Source: Enterobacter hormaechei subsp. hoffmannii
GTDB lineage: Bacteria; Pseudomonadota; Gammaproteobacteria; Enterobacterales; Enterobacteriaceae
Assembly: GCF_001729745.1 (NCBI RefSeq)
Contig: NZ_CP017186.1
Coordinates: 372,001-436,000, forward strand
Reading direction: 5' to 3'
Length of the DNA stretch: 64,000 nt
Shown here: positions 24,198 to 34,542 of the stretch, piece by piece
Layout: every line of letters starts with the position of its first letter
Position numbering within the stretch: the first letter of the stretch is position 1
Made by a program: the position numbers and the translations under genes
The notes under the pieces: model-generated
Databases searched by the model: none
Told to the model about the DNA's origin: nothing
The model's input: the letters and a program-made list of their open reading frames with translations, nothing else

Positions 24198-24795
24198 AAT
24201 TCTCCACTTCCTGTAGCGATAAAAACGGCGAGTAGCGCGTATCCATATGCAGCTTCATGCGGATATTGCGTTTGTACGTGTATACCGTTTTTCCGTTAAT
24301 GCGAAGATTGCTGGCAATTTTCTGGTTGCTCGCACCATCCATCCACAAGGTCAGAACTCTTTCTTCCTGACGCGTCAGCAACGGTGCCGCCATTTTCGGT
24401 AGATCCGCGCTCGCGCATGACGTTAGCGCGTCGTTTATCACCGCCGCCAGTGCTTCCAGATCGGTATTTTTGGAGAGCGAAGACCATATCGGGAACTGCG
24501 CCAGATAATCAGTCATCTCCTGCTCCTGCCCTGATTGCAGCATAATAAAAGGCAGTGTTTCGCTGGCAATTAGCAGGGAGGAAAGCTGCTGAAAATGGTG
24601 TAAATCCTGCCGGAAGCCAGATAAATCAGCGATGACCAGCGCAGGTTTCCATTGCAGGATATGCTCTCTGGCGAGGAAAAGATTATTTACCCCGGTTACG
24701 ACGAAATGACCCGAAAACAGGTCTGAATGATTGACCCAGGCTTCAAATCCCGCGCGGGTGAAGTGACAACGGTCAATCAAAAGAATTTTGAACAT
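24196..24795 (-). CDS. ecnR: LuxR/FixJ-type regulator of the entericidin locus (EcnR/EntR-like)
   Basis: The 199-residue protein has a receiver-like N-terminal half (about 1-125, with ILLID and LVIADLSG strands) and a C-terminal LuxR helix-turn-helix (about 140-190, LTRQEERVLTLWMDGASNQKIA, KTVYTYK). The layout resembles RcsB/BglJ-type regulators. A gene of this kind lies beside ecnAB in Citrobacter freundii (ecnR/entR) but not in E. coli K-12, so I expect a role in control of the entericidins or sugE. That role and the symbol rest on context and memory, not on a search. Some receiver residues may be degenerate, and phosphorylation is uncertain. Confidence 0.7.
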   Translation of the reverse strand: MFKILLIDRCHFTRAGFEAWVNHSDLFSGHFVVTGVNNLFLAREHILQWKPALVIADLSGFRQDLHHFQQLSSLLIASETLPFIMLQSGQEQEMTDYLAQFPIWSSLSKNTDLEALAAVINDALTSCASADLPKMAAPLLTRQEERVLTLWMDGASNQKIASNLRINGKTVYTYKRNIRMKLHMDTRYSPFLSLQEVEN

Positions 24796-24987
24796 AAAAT
24801 TTTCGCAGTCGGCTAGTGGTTTGGCTTCCTGCCATCAGAAAGCCTATCATCATAGAGAAGTCGGATGAGTCATAAATGCCTGAACTACGTGCCTTACTGA
24901 GGCTATTTCTTGCTTTAAGGTGTTCAGCAGAAAAAGTTTGAAAAAAAATTCCACGCTAACCAAAATAAGAGGCGCAACTTCTGCCTT

Positions 24988-25030
24988 GCGGGACGACCCG
25001 TAAGCGCTTCACTCATCGGGGACGGCCCCA
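24988..25030 (+). promoter_or_regulatory. Guanidine-II (mini-ykkC) riboswitch upstream of sugE
   Basis: Two short hairpins with the diagnostic ACGR tetraloops lie here: CGGG-ACGA-CCCG (24989-25000) and GGGG-ACGG-CCCC (25018-25029), 17 bases apart. They are followed after 16 bases by the Shine-Dalgarno AAGGAG of sugE. This is the guanidine-II class, where guanidine binding to both loops frees the ribosome site of an exporter gene. The rest of the 24796-25057 gap holds the divergent promoters of ecnR and sugE, not resolved here. Confidence 0.9.
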
Positions 25031-25057
25031 ACTTGTCTTTAAGTTAAGGAGCCTGAA

Positions 25058-25375
25058 ATGTCCTGGATCGTTCTTGTTATTGCTGGTTTGCTCGAAGTGG
25101 TATGGGCAATTGGTCTGAAATACACCCACGGTTTTACCCGCCTGACGCCCAGCGTCATCACTATCGCCGCAATGATTGTCAGTATCGTCATGCTTTCATG
25201 GGCGATGCGAACCTTACCGGTCGGCACAGCTTACGCTGTCTGGACGGGAATTGGCGCGGTAGGGGCTGCCATTACCGGCATTCTGCTGCTGGGGGAGTCT
25301 GCGAGTCTGGCGCGCATCGCCAGCCTCGCGTTGATTGTCGCGGGTATCATCGGGTTAAAACTCAGTACGCACTAA
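25058..25375 (+). CDS. sugE: Guanidinium exporter SugE/Gdx
   Basis: Gdx is a small-multidrug-resistance family dimer that exports guanidinium in exchange for protons across the inner membrane. The 105 residues form four transmembrane helices with the essential Glu13 (GLLEVVWA) and GLKYTHGF of the SugE subfamily. A guanidine-II riboswitch precedes it, which supports the guanidinium substrate over a general drug role. Its stop overlaps that of convergent blc. Confidence 0.96.
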   Translation: MSWIVLVIAGLLEVVWAIGLKYTHGFTRLTPSVITIAAMIVSIVMLSWAMRTLPVGTAYAVWTGIGAVGAAITGILLLGESASLARIASLALIVAGIIGLKLSTH

Positions 25376-25902
25376 TGCGGCTGTTTTACCCAGATTAACT
25401 TCGTCACATCAAACCCTTGCCGGGTCGCTATGTCCAGCATCTGCTGTTTCATTTCCGCCGAGATCGTTGGCGTGCGGGAGAGGAGCCACAGATAGTTGCG
25501 ATCCGGCCCACAGACCAGCGCGTGGCGGTACTCTCTGTCCAGCGCAATGACGTTATACCCGCCGTAGTATGGGCCGATGAAAGAGGCTTTCATGGCCGCG
25601 CGGTTAGATGCGCCGGTGAAATAGGCCTGACCAACTGACTGCTGCCACATCTGGCGATCCGGGTTATAGCCGCGGTTAATGACCCGGATCCCGCCGTCAT
25701 CCATCGCGCTGTAGCTGACCGTGACTTTTTCTAAGCCCCGTTCGAACTGATGGTCCAGTCGGGCGATTTCATACCAGGTGCCGAGGAAGCGCTGTGCGTC
25801 GAAATTACTGACTACCGTGACGCCAGGCGGAGGAGTAGGGGAACTGCAAGCAACCACTAAAAACGCGGCTGTTACTGCGGCAATAACAGGCAGAATGCGC
25901 AT
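25372..25902 (-). CDS. blc: Outer-membrane lipoprotein lipocalin Blc
   Basis: Blc is a bacterial lipocalin anchored in the outer membrane that binds lysophospholipids and fatty acids. The 176-residue precursor has a lipobox at VVAC (Cys19), the lipocalin motif [12 protein letters not shown] (about 39-50) and the later LSRTPTIS segment. In E. coli it is sigma-S controlled. Its stop shares four bases (CTAA) with sugE. Confidence 0.95.
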   Translation of the reverse strand: MRILPVIAAVTAAFLVVACSSPTPPPGVTVVSNFDAQRFLGTWYEIARLDHQFERGLEKVTVSYSAMDDGGIRVINRGYNPDRQMWQQSVGQAYFTGASNRAAMKASFIGPYYGGYNVIALDREYRHALVCGPDRNYLWLLSRTPTISAEMKQQMLDIATRQGFDVTKLIWVKQPH

Positions 25903-25976
25903 AGGAGTTTCCTTACTGTTTTTTGTTAAGTGTAGATGACAGCAGGGAAAATGAGGGAGATTGTGCAGGGTGTTTT

Positions 25977-26053
25977 GCCGGGTGGCGGCTTCGCCTTACC
26001 CGGCCTACAAAGTTCATGCGTTGTGTAGACCGGGTAAGCGCAGCGCCACCCGC
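25977..26053. repeat. BIME (paired REP elements) between blc and ampC
   Basis: GCCGGGTGGCGGCTTCGCC (25978-25996) and its inverse partner GACCGGGTAAGCGCAGCGCC (26028-26047) face each other around a short spacer. It lies directly downstream of ampC and may protect its message. Confidence 0.85.
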
Positions 26054-26059
26054 AATGTT

Positions 26060-27328
<1,269 letters not shown>

Positions 27329-27337
27329 GAAGAGACC

Positions 27338-28213
27338 ATGACGCGAAGCTATCTCCCCCTCAATTCGCTTCGAGCCTTTGAAGCCGCCGCGAGACATCTC
27401 AGCTTTACGCATGCGGCCATTGAGCTGAACGTGACCCATTCAGCCATTAGCCAGCATGTGAAAGCGCTGGAGCAGCACCTGAACTGTCAGCTGTTCGTTC
27501 GCGTGTCGCGCGGGCTGATGTTGACTACCGAGGGAGAAAACTTACTGCCGGTACTGAATGATTCGTTCGATCGTATAGCCGGAATGCTGGATCGCTTCGC
27601 TAACCATCGTGCGCAGGAGAAGCTGAAAATCGGCGTGGTGGGTACGTTTGCCATCGGGGTTTTATTCTCACAGCTGGACGATTTTCGCCGTGGCTATCCG
27701 CACATCGATCTTCAGCTTTCCACCCATAACAACCGCGTTGATCCGGCTGCCGAAGGGCTTGACTATACGATCCGCTACGGTGGCGGGGCGTGGCATGGCA
27801 CCGAGGCTGAATTTCTTTGTCATGCGCCGCTCGCGCCGCTGTGTACGCCCGATATCGCCACCAGTCTGCACTGTCCGGCCGACATCCTCAGGTTTACGCT
27901 GCTGCGCTCCTACCGACGCGACGAGTGGACCGCGTGGATGCAGGCGGCCGGCGAGCACCCCCCTTCGCCAACGCACCGTGTGATGGTATTTGATTCGTCC
28001 GTGACCATGCTGGAGGCCGCTCAGGCAGGGGTAGGTATTGCCATTGCGCCTGTCGATATGTTTACCCATCTGTTAGCCAGCGAGCGCATTGTGCAGCCCT
28101 TTGCAACGCAGATTGAGCTCGGCAGTTACTGGCTTACCCGATTGCAATCCCGGGCAGAAACGCCTGCCATGCGCGAATTTTCCCGGTGGCTGGTGGAGAA
28201 GATGAAAAAGTAA
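27338..28213 (+). CDS. ampR: LysR-type regulator of ampC, AmpR
   Basis: AmpR senses muropeptides. UDP-MurNAc-pentapeptide keeps it as a repressor, while anhydro-muropeptides released by beta-lactams turn it into an activator of ampC. The 291-residue protein has a LysR helix-turn-helix (about 5-65, LRAFEAAARHLSFTHAAIELNVTHSAISQHV) and an effector domain, and matches Enterobacter AmpR. It is transcribed away from ampC across a 132-bp shared control region. E. coli lacks this gene. Confidence 0.96.
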   Translation: MTRSYLPLNSLRAFEAAARHLSFTHAAIELNVTHSAISQHVKALEQHLNCQLFVRVSRGLMLTTEGENLLPVLNDSFDRIAGMLDRFANHRAQEKLKIGVVGTFAIGVLFSQLDDFRRGYPHIDLQLSTHNNRVDPAAEGLDYTIRYGGGAWHGTEAEFLCHAPLAPLCTPDIATSLHCPADILRFTLLRSYRRDEWTAWMQAAGEHPPSPTHRVMVFDSSVTMLEAAQAGVGIAIAPVDMFTHLLASERIVQPFATQIELGSYWLTRLQSRAETPAMREFSRWLVEKMKK

Positions 28214-28234
28214 AAAGCCCGCCGGATGGCGGGC
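28212..28234 (-). terminator. Terminator of frdABCD
   Basis: Minus-strand stem GCCCGCC / GGCGGGC with an ATCC loop, followed by TTTTT (A run 28212-28216). It lies nine bp past the frdD stop and overlaps the ampR stop. Confidence 0.9.
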
Positions 28235-28242
28235 CTGTTCAG

Positions 28243-28602
28243 TCAGATGGTAACCACGGCAATCAACGTGACGACCGTCAGAATGGTTGCCAGACCGTAG
28301 AAGACCCATTTACCGCTTGGCACATGGATTTTCAAATCGTGCATCGCATGGTGGATACGGTGCAGACCACACCACAGCGGCAGGACGATCATCAGGAAGA
28401 TGAACACCCGGCCAATAAAGCTGCTCGCAAAGGCCAGTACGCGCTCATAGCTCAGCGCATCGCCCGGAAACAGCCCCAGCGGCAGCATAATACCGACCAG
28501 CAGGATAATGACCGGGGCAATAATGGCGCTCCACATGCCGCCTGCGCCAAACAGCCCCCAGAAGACCGGCTCATCTGAACGTTTTGGATTTGGATTGATC
28601 AC
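28243..28602 (-). CDS. frdD: Fumarate reductase membrane anchor FrdD
   Basis: FrdD and FrdC anchor the FrdAB catalytic domain to the inner membrane and take electrons from menaquinol. The 119-residue protein has three transmembrane helices and is nearly identical to E. coli. The start is GTG at 28602, with GGAG upstream; the ATG at 28632 would add ten unrelated residues. Confidence 0.96.
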   Translation of the reverse strand: MINPNPKRSDEPVFWGLFGAGGMWSAIIAPVIILLVGIMLPLGLFPGDALSYERVLAFASSFIGRVFIFLMIVLPLWCGLHRIHHAMHDLKIHVPSGKWVFYGLATILTVVTLIAVVTI

Positions 28603-28612
28603 AGTAGTCTCC

Positions 28613-29008
28613 TTACCAGAACAGTGCGACAAACAGAATGACCACAGAGACTACTGCCGTCACTGCCCAGAGCCCTTTAATAACCGGCTCTGGCCCCATT
28701 TTTTCGCCTTTTACAATGATGTTCGCTGCTTTTGGCGCCAGTTCAAACCAGGTTTTGGTATGCAGTAGCGCGGCTGCGAGCACAATCAGATTCAGAACTA
28801 CGATGATTGGGTTTTGCAGGAAACCCACAAAACTGGCCCAGGCTTCCGGGCCGTGCTTGAGGGCATACACCCCGTACATCAATTCGAGGCTGAACCAGAC
28901 CGCGGGAACAGCCGTGCCTTCACGCAGCATATAGAAGCGATAAAACGGCAGTTTTTTCCACCAGGTGGACGGCATTGGTCGCACGTAGGCTTTGCGTTTA
29001 GTCGTCAT
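28613..29008 (-). CDS. frdC: Fumarate reductase membrane anchor FrdC
   Basis: This is the second quinone-site anchor subunit, with three transmembrane helices in 131 residues. Two ATG codons are adjacent (29011 and 29008). The second is six bases from AAGGAG and gives the E. coli length. It lies between frdB and frdD with short gaps of 10 bp. Confidence 0.96.
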   Translation of the reverse strand: MTTKRKAYVRPMPSTWWKKLPFYRFYMLREGTAVPAVWFSLELMYGVYALKHGPEAWASFVGFLQNPIIVVLNLIVLAAALLHTKTWFELAPKAANIIVKGEKMGPEPVIKGLWAVTAVVSVVILFVALFW

Positions 29009-29018
29009 CATGCACTCC

Positions 29019-29753
29019 TTAGCGTGGTTTCAGGGTAGCGATAAGAAAGTCTTTCGAGCTTTCCACTTTTCCCTGCTGAATGGCGGCGGCCGGGTCGACA
29101 TGCTTCGGACAGACTTCGGAGCAGTAACCGACAAACGTGCAGGTCCAGACCCCGTTCTGGCCGTTAAGCTGTGCCATACGTTCTTTTTTGCCGTGGTCGC
29201 GGCTGTCCTCGTTATAGCGGTGCGCCAGGGTAATGGCGGCCGGGCCGATAAACTCAGGGTTCAGGCCAAACTGTGGACAGGCGGCGTAGCACAGGCCGCA
29301 GTTGATGCAGCCGGAAAACTGATGGTATTTCGCCATCTGCGCGGGCGTCTGGGTGTTTGGCCCCTGATCCGGCGTGCGCGGGTTGCCGATGATGTACGGC
29401 TTAATCGCTTCGAGGCTTTCGATAAAGTGGGTCATGTCGACCACCAGATCGCGCTCAATCGGGAAGTTGCCCAGCGCTTCAACCTTGATGCCCTTGGTGT
29501 AATCACGCAGGAAAGTTTTACACGCCAGCTTCGGCACTTTGTTGACCATCATGCCGCAGGAGCCGCAAATTGCCATGCGGCAGGACCAGCGGTAGCTCAG
29601 GTCCGGGGCCAGGTTATCTTTGATATAGCCGAGCGCATCCAGCAGGGAGGTTTGCTCGTCGTAAGGGACTTCATAGAAAGCGCTGTGCGGCGCGGCGTCC
29701 ACTTCCGGGTTGTAGCGCACCACTTCAACTTTCAGTTTTTGCATCTCAGCCAT
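29019..29753 (-). CDS. frdB: Fumarate reductase iron-sulfur subunit FrdB
   Basis: FrdB passes electrons from the membrane anchors to the FAD of FrdA through [2Fe-2S], [4Fe-4S] and [3Fe-4S] clusters. In 244 residues the motifs CRMAICGSC plus a distal LAC, then [12 protein letters not shown] and CSEVCP, hold the clusters. The start at 29753 gives MAEMQKLK as in E. coli and overlaps the frdA end by eight bases. Confidence 0.98.
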   Translation of the reverse strand: MAEMQKLKVEVVRYNPEVDAAPHSAFYEVPYDEQTSLLDALGYIKDNLAPDLSYRWSCRMAICGSCGMMVNKVPKLACKTFLRDYTKGIKVEALGNFPIERDLVVDMTHFIESLEAIKPYIIGNPRTPDQGPNTQTPAQMAKYHQFSGCINCGLCYAACPQFGLNPEFIGPAAITLAHRYNEDSRDHGKKERMAQLNGQNGVWTCTFVGYCSEVCPKHVDPAAAIQQGKVESSKDFLIATLKPR

Positions 29754-31536
29754 TCGCCTTCTCCTTCTTATCGGCGGCTTCTGCTTCTGCACCGTACACG
29801 CGTTTCGCCGGTGGCAGCGTAGTGATTTTCACGTCGCTGTAGTCCAGCCGGGTGGTACCATCCGCATCGCGCCAGGCGAGAGTATGTTTAAGGAAATTGA
29901 CGTCGTCACGTTCGGTGCAGCCCTCATCCAGGCGCTGGTGTGCGCCGCGGGACTCTTTACGCGCCAGGGCGGAATGGGCCATACACTCTGCGACGTTCAG
30001 GCCGTGGCCCAGTTCAATGGTATAGAGCAGGTCGGTATTGAAGACGCTGGAGGTGTCGGTGATGCGCACGCGCTTGAAGCGTTCCTGGAGTTCTGCCAGC
30101 TTGTCGACGGTTTTCTGCATCAGCTCTGGCGTACGGTAGATCCCGCAGCCTTCTTCCATCGACAGCCCCATTTCGTCGCGGATCTTCGACCAGTTTTCGT
30201 TACCTTCCTGGTTCACCAGGCCTTTCAGGCGTTTTTCGATGTCTGCAACCTGCGCATCCAGCGCCGCGCTGTTAGCTTCACCTGCCGTTGCGGCACGCTC
30301 CATCGCGCGTTCGCCCGCCATGCGACCAAAGACCACCAGCTCAGCCAGCGAGTTCGAGCCCAGACGGTTTGCGCCGTGCAGACCGACGGAGGAACACTCA
30401 CCCACCGCAAACAGCCCTTTGATGCGGGTTTCGCACTGCTGGTCGGTTTCGATACCGCCCATGGTGTAGTGCGCGGTTGGACGCACCGGGATCGGCTCTT
30501 TCACCGGGTCGACGCCCACATAGGCTTTCGCCAGCTCGCAGATAAACGGCAGACGCTCCAGCAGTTTCTTCTCGCCGAGATGACGCAGGTCGAGATGTAC
30601 CACGTCGCCGCGCGGCGTTGAGATGGTATTGCCTTTGCGCCACTCGTGCCAGAAAGCCTGAGAGACTTTGTCGCGTGGGCCGAGTTCCATGTATTTGTTT
30701 TTCGGCTCGCCAAGCGGGGTTTCCGGACCCATGCCGTAATCCTGCAAATAGCGATAGCCGTTTTTGTTGACCAGAATACCGCCTTCGCCGCGGCAGCCTT
30801 CCGTCATCAGAATACCGGAGCCCGGCAGGCCGGTTGGGTGATACTGGACGAACTCCATATCACGCAGCGGGACGCCGTGGCTGAGCGCCATGCCCATACC
30901 GTCACCGGTGACGATGCCGCCGTTGGTGTTGTAGCGGTATACGCGGCCCGCACCGCCCGTTGCCATCACCACCGCCTTAGCGCGGATCTGGACGAGCGTG
31001 CCTTCCATCATGTTCATTGCTACCAGTCCGTGCGCATGACCGTCGTCGACCAGAATGTCGAGAACGAAATGTTCGTCAAAGCGCTGGATTTGTGGGAACT
31101 GGAGGGAGGTCTGGAACAGGGTGTGCAGCATGTGGAAGCCGGTCTTATCGGCAGCAAACCAGGTGCGTTCGATCTTCATGCCACCGAAGCGGCGGACGTT
31201 GACGCTCCCGTCCGGACGGCGGCTCCATGGACATCCCCACTGTTCCAGCTGGGTCATTTCCGTTGGGCAATGGTGCACGAAGTAATCAACGACATCCTGT
31301 TCGCAAAGCCAGTCGCCCCCTGCAACCGTGTCGTGGAAATGGTATTCGAAGCTGTCATGATCCTGCGCGACGGCGGCGGATCCTCCTTCTGCGGCTACCG
31401 TGTGGCTGCGCATCGGATAGACTTTTGAAATCAATGCGATTTTGGCGTTCGGATTGGCTTGTGCCGCAGCAATTGCAGCGCGTAATCCAGCCCCGCCAGC
31501 GCCTATTACGGCAAGATCGGCTTGAAAAGTTTGCAC
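29746..31536 (-). CDS. frdA: Fumarate reductase flavoprotein subunit FrdA
   Basis: FrdA reduces fumarate to succinate with covalently bound FAD, as the terminal step of anaerobic fumarate respiration. The 596-residue protein has the N-terminal GAGGAGL dinucleotide fold, FAD-linking His45 (SHTVAAEGG) and the HPTGLPGSG active-site segment. It is six residues shorter than E. coli FrdA, in the variable C-terminal tail. The start is GTG at 31536 with GGAGGA upstream. It is the first gene of frdABCD. Confidence 0.98.
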   Translation of the reverse strand: MQTFQADLAVIGAGGAGLRAAIAAAQANPNAKIALISKVYPMRSHTVAAEGGSAAVAQDHDSFEYHFHDTVAGGDWLCEQDVVDYFVHHCPTEMTQLEQWGCPWSRRPDGSVNVRRFGGMKIERTWFAADKTGFHMLHTLFQTSLQFPQIQRFDEHFVLDILVDDGHAHGLVAMNMMEGTLVQIRAKAVVMATGGAGRVYRYNTNGGIVTGDGMGMALSHGVPLRDMEFVQYHPTGLPGSGILMTEGCRGEGGILVNKNGYRYLQDYGMGPETPLGEPKNKYMELGPRDKVSQAFWHEWRKGNTISTPRGDVVHLDLRHLGEKKLLERLPFICELAKAYVGVDPVKEPIPVRPTAHYTMGGIETDQQCETRIKGLFAVGECSSVGLHGANRLGSNSLAELVVFGRMAGERAMERAATAGEANSAALDAQVADIEKRLKGLVNQEGNENWSKIRDEMGLSMEEGCGIYRTPELMQKTVDKLAELQERFKRVRITDTSSVFNTDLLYTIELGHGLNVAECMAHSALARKESRGAHQRLDEGCTERDDVNFLKHTLAWRDADGTTRLDYSDVKITTLPPAKRVYGAEAEAADKKEKANG

Positions 31537-31645
31537 GACATTCCTCCAGATTTTGGTTTTCCCGCAACGTGATGAGCTAAAGGACGTTCACCTGCCCGAA
31601 CGGACGATTGCGGAAGCGATTCCACTGCTCCTTTATGGGTAAAAC

Positions 31646-31687
31646 AGTATAACCGCGTAGAAGTGAGGGAAATTTGACGTGTTCGAT
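31646..31687 (-). promoter_or_regulatory. FNR-type promoter of frdABCD
   Basis: On the plus strand TTGAC-GTGT-TCGAT (31674-31687) is close to the FNR box TTGAT-N4-ATCAA. A minus-strand -10 TATACT lies at 31646-31651. The box centre is about 41 bases before the expected start, the class II position used by FNR at E. coli frd. The rest of the 31537-31846 gap carries the divergent epmA leader and no gene. Confidence 0.75.
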
Positions 31688-31846
31688 TTTTTTGCTGTTC
31701 TGTGCGGTGATTTATCATCGTGATTAATGAATGGCGTCACAGTATTTCTCTGTGCAATGAAAAGGAGCTTTTACTGTGCAAAATTTGTCTCTGCCCCGGC
31801 TTGCGAGTAGACTTCGTGCCCTTGTCTGAAAACGGAGAAATAACTC

Positions 31847-32824
31847 ATGAGCGAAACGGCCACCTGGCAGCCGAGCGCATCCATTCCAAACCTGCTAAAG
31901 CGCGCAGCAATTATGGCGGAGATCCGCCGCTTCTTTGCGGATCGCGGCGTCCTGGAGGTGGAAACGCCGTGCATGAGTCAGGCGACGGTCACGGATATTC
32001 ATCTGGTCCCGTTTGAAACCCGTTTTGTTGGCCCAGGCCACTCTCAGGGCATGAATCTGTATCTGATGACCAGCCCGGAATACCATATGAAGCGTCTGCT
32101 GGCGGCCGGGTGTGGTCCGGTCTATCAGCTGTGCCGTAGCTTCCGTAATGAAGAGATGGGCCGACACCATAATCCGGAATTCACTATGCTGGAGTGGTAC
32201 CGCCCGCACTACGACATGTATCGTCTGATGAACGAAGTCGACGATCTGCTCCAACAGGTGCTGGATTGCGCGGAAGCTGAAACGCTCTCCTATCAGCAGG
32301 CCTTCCAGCGTCATCTGGAAATTGATCCGCTGTCGGCTGATAAAACACAGCTGCGTGAAGTGGCGGCAAAACTGGATTTGAGCAACGTGGCGGATAACGA
32401 AGAGGATCGCGACACGCTGCTGCAACTGCTGTTCACCTTTGGTGTTGAACCGCAGATTGGCAAAGATCGTCCGACGTTTGTCTATCACTTCCCGGCCAGC
32501 CAGGCTTCACTGGCGCAGATCAGCACCGAAGATCACCGCGTGGCGGAGCGCTTTGAGGTGTACTTTAAAGGCATCGAGCTGGCGAACGGTTTCCATGAGC
32601 TGACCGACGCGCGCGAACAGCAACAGCGTTTCGAGCAGGATAACCGCAAGCGCAACGCGCGCGGTCTGCCGCAGCAGCCGATTGACACCAACCTGCTGGA
32701 AGCGCTTAAAGCCGGTCTGCCGGACTGCTCCGGCGTGGCGCTGGGTGTGGATCGCCTGGTCATGCTGGCGCTGGGCGCAGAACAACTGGGCGATGTGATT
32801 GCCTTTACGGTCGATCGCGCATAA
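31847..32824 (+). CDS. epmA: EF-P lysyltransferase EpmA (PoxA/GenX)
   Basis: EpmA is a truncated class II lysyl-tRNA-synthetase homologue that ligates (R)-beta-lysine to Lys34 of EF-P. The 325 residues hold only the catalytic domain: motif 2 ([23 protein letters not shown]) and motif 3 ([18 protein letters not shown]) are clear, and the tRNA anticodon-binding domain is absent, as in the family. It is divergent from frdA. Confidence 0.97.
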   Translation: MSETATWQPSASIPNLLKRAAIMAEIRRFFADRGVLEVETPCMSQATVTDIHLVPFETRFVGPGHSQGMNLYLMTSPEYHMKRLLAAGCGPVYQLCRSFRNEEMGRHHNPEFTMLEWYRPHYDMYRLMNEVDDLLQQVLDCAEAETLSYQQAFQRHLEIDPLSADKTQLREVAAKLDLSNVADNEEDRDTLLQLLFTFGVEPQIGKDRPTFVYHFPASQASLAQISTEDHRVAERFEVYFKGIELANGFHELTDAREQQQRFEQDNRKRNARGLPQQPIDTNLLEALKAGLPDCSGVALGVDRLVMLALGAEQLGDVIAFTVDRA

Positions 32825-32829
32825 AGAAT

Positions 32830-32861
32830 TGCCGGGTGGCGCTGTCGCTTACCCGGTCTAC
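32830..32861. repeat. REP element after epmA
   Basis: A single REP palindrome (GCCGGGTGGCGCTGTCGCTTACCCGG) lies seven bp beyond the epmA stop. Confidence 0.75.
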
Positions 32862-33002
32862 TCGGTCATTTAACTCTGCCACATTAAAAACTACTATCTT
32901 CTCTATGCACGGGTCTTTTTCTTAATTTGACTCGGATAGCCACAATATTTGTCTGGTCATCTGCTACCATCCGCGCAGTTTAATTCCGTTTCGGATGGTT
33001 AT

Positions 33003-34502
33003 ATGTCTCACTCACTCAAAAAAATGACCCTTACCGGGCTCATCCTGATGATTTTTACGTCAGTTTTTGGCTTTGCCAATAGCCCGTCCGCGTTTTATCT
33101 GATGGGCTACAGCGCGACGCCGTTTTATATCGTTTCCGCGCTGTTCTTCTTTATTCCGTTTGCGCTAATGATGGCGGAGATGGGGTCGGCGTACAGGAAA
33201 GAAGAAGGCGGCATCTATTCGTGGATGAACAACAGCGTCGGTCCGCGTTATGCGTTTATCGGTACGTTCATGTGGTTTTCATCCTATGTCGTCTGGATGG
33301 TCAGCACGGCGGCCAAGGTCTGGGTGCCGTTCTCAACGTTTCTCTTCGGTGCGGATAAAACGCAGGTCTGGTCTCTGGCGGGGCTGAGTTCCACACAGGT
33401 GGTCGGTATTCTGGCGGTGTGCTGGATGGTGGTTGTCACGCGGGTGGCCTCGAAAGGCATCAACAAAATTGCCCGTATCACTGCCGTTGGCGGATTTTCC
33501 GTGATGTGCCTGAACCTGGTGCTGCTGCTGGTCAGTATCGCTATTCTGTGCCTGAACGGCGGGCATTTCGCACAGGAAGTCAACTTCGTTTCATCGCCTA
33601 ATCCGGGTTACCAGTCCGGGCTGGCCATGCTCTCCTTCGTGGTGTTTGCCATCTTTGCTTACGGTGGAATTGAAGCCGTGGGCGGGCTGGTCGATAAAAC
33701 CGAAAACCCGGAAAAGAACTTCGCCAAAGGCATTATCTTTGCCGCCATCGTCATTTCCATTGGCTACTCGCTGGCGATTTTCCTCTGGGGCGTCAGCACC
33801 AACTGGCAGCAGGTACTGAGCAATAACACCACCAACCTCGGCAACATTACCTACGTGTTGATGAAAAGCCTGGGGGTGACGCTGGGCAACGCCATGGATC
33901 TCGCGCCGGAAACGTCGGCCACCCTGGGGATCTGGTTTGCGCGGATTACCGGTTTGTCGATGTTCCTCGCCTATACTGGCGCGTTCTTCACGCTGATCTA
34001 CTCGCCGCTGAAAGCGATTATTCAGGGGACGCCAAAGGCGCTGTGGCCCGCACGTATGACGCAGCTGAATGCTACCGGTATGCCTGCCAACGCGATGTGG
34101 ATGCAGTGCCTGCTGGTGTGCGTGTTCATTCTGCTGGTATCCTTTGGCGGCGATACCGCGTCGGCGTTCTATAACAAGCTGACCCTGATGGCAAACGTAT
34201 CGATGACGCTTCCGTACCTATTCCTGGCGCTGGCGTTCCCGTTCTTTAAGGCGAAGCGGGATCTGGAGCGACCGTTTGTGATCTTCAAAACCCGCATGGC
34301 GACGCTGCTGGCGACCACTGTTGTGGTGCTGGTCGTCGCGTTCGCCAACATCTTTACCGTCATTCAGCCCGTGGTTGAGGCAAATGACTGGAGCAGCACG
34401 CTGTGGATGGTTGGCGGACCGATCTTCTTCTCGCTGCTGGCAATGGGGATTTATGAGAACTACCGCCGCCGCATGATGACCTGCGTGGCAGAAGTGGCAT
34501 AG
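33003..34502 (+). CDS. yjeM: APC-superfamily amino-acid transporter YjeM
   Basis: The 499-residue inner-membrane protein, with about 12 helices, belongs to the glutamate:GABA antiporter branch of the APC superfamily. It is closely similar to E. coli YjeM, whose substrate is not known. FANSPSAFYLMGYSA and EEGGIYSW segments are typical of the branch. The frame is open to 32949, but the ATG at 33003 gives the E. coli N-terminus (MSH--KKMTLTGL). Confidence 0.92.
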   Translation: MSHSLKKMTLTGLILMIFTSVFGFANSPSAFYLMGYSATPFYIVSALFFFIPFALMMAEMGSAYRKEEGGIYSWMNNSVGPRYAFIGTFMWFSSYVVWMVSTAAKVWVPFSTFLFGADKTQVWSLAGLSSTQVVGILAVCWMVVVTRVASKGINKIARITAVGGFSVMCLNLVLLLVSIAILCLNGGHFAQEVNFVSSPNPGYQSGLAMLSFVVFAIFAYGGIEAVGGLVDKTENPEKNFAKGIIFAAIVISIGYSLAIFLWGVSTNWQQVLSNNTTNLGNITYVLMKSLGVTLGNAMDLAPETSATLGIWFARITGLSMFLAYTGAFFTLIYSPLKAIIQGTPKALWPARMTQLNATGMPANAMWMQCLLVCVFILLVSFGGDTASAFYNKLTLMANVSMTLPYLFLALAFPFFKAKRDLERPFVIFKTRMATLLATTVVVLVVAFANIFTVIQPVVEANDWSSTLWMVGGPIFFSLLAMGIYENYRRRMMTCVAEVA

Positions 34503-34508
34503 CGGATG

Positions 34509-34534
34509 AAAAAACCCCTCCCGGAAGGGAGGGG
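34509..34534 (-). terminator. Terminator between yjeM and mscM
   Basis: The stem CCCCTCCC / GGGAGGGG with a GGAA loop is next to an A run on the plus strand. It serves the minus-strand psd-mscM operon best. Confidence 0.8.
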
Positions 34535-34542
34535 GAAATGGA

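Noticed and set aside
30646..31428. 260-residue plus-strand frame inside frdA
   Set aside because: It is a codon-bias shadow of frdA, which is clearly the real gene.
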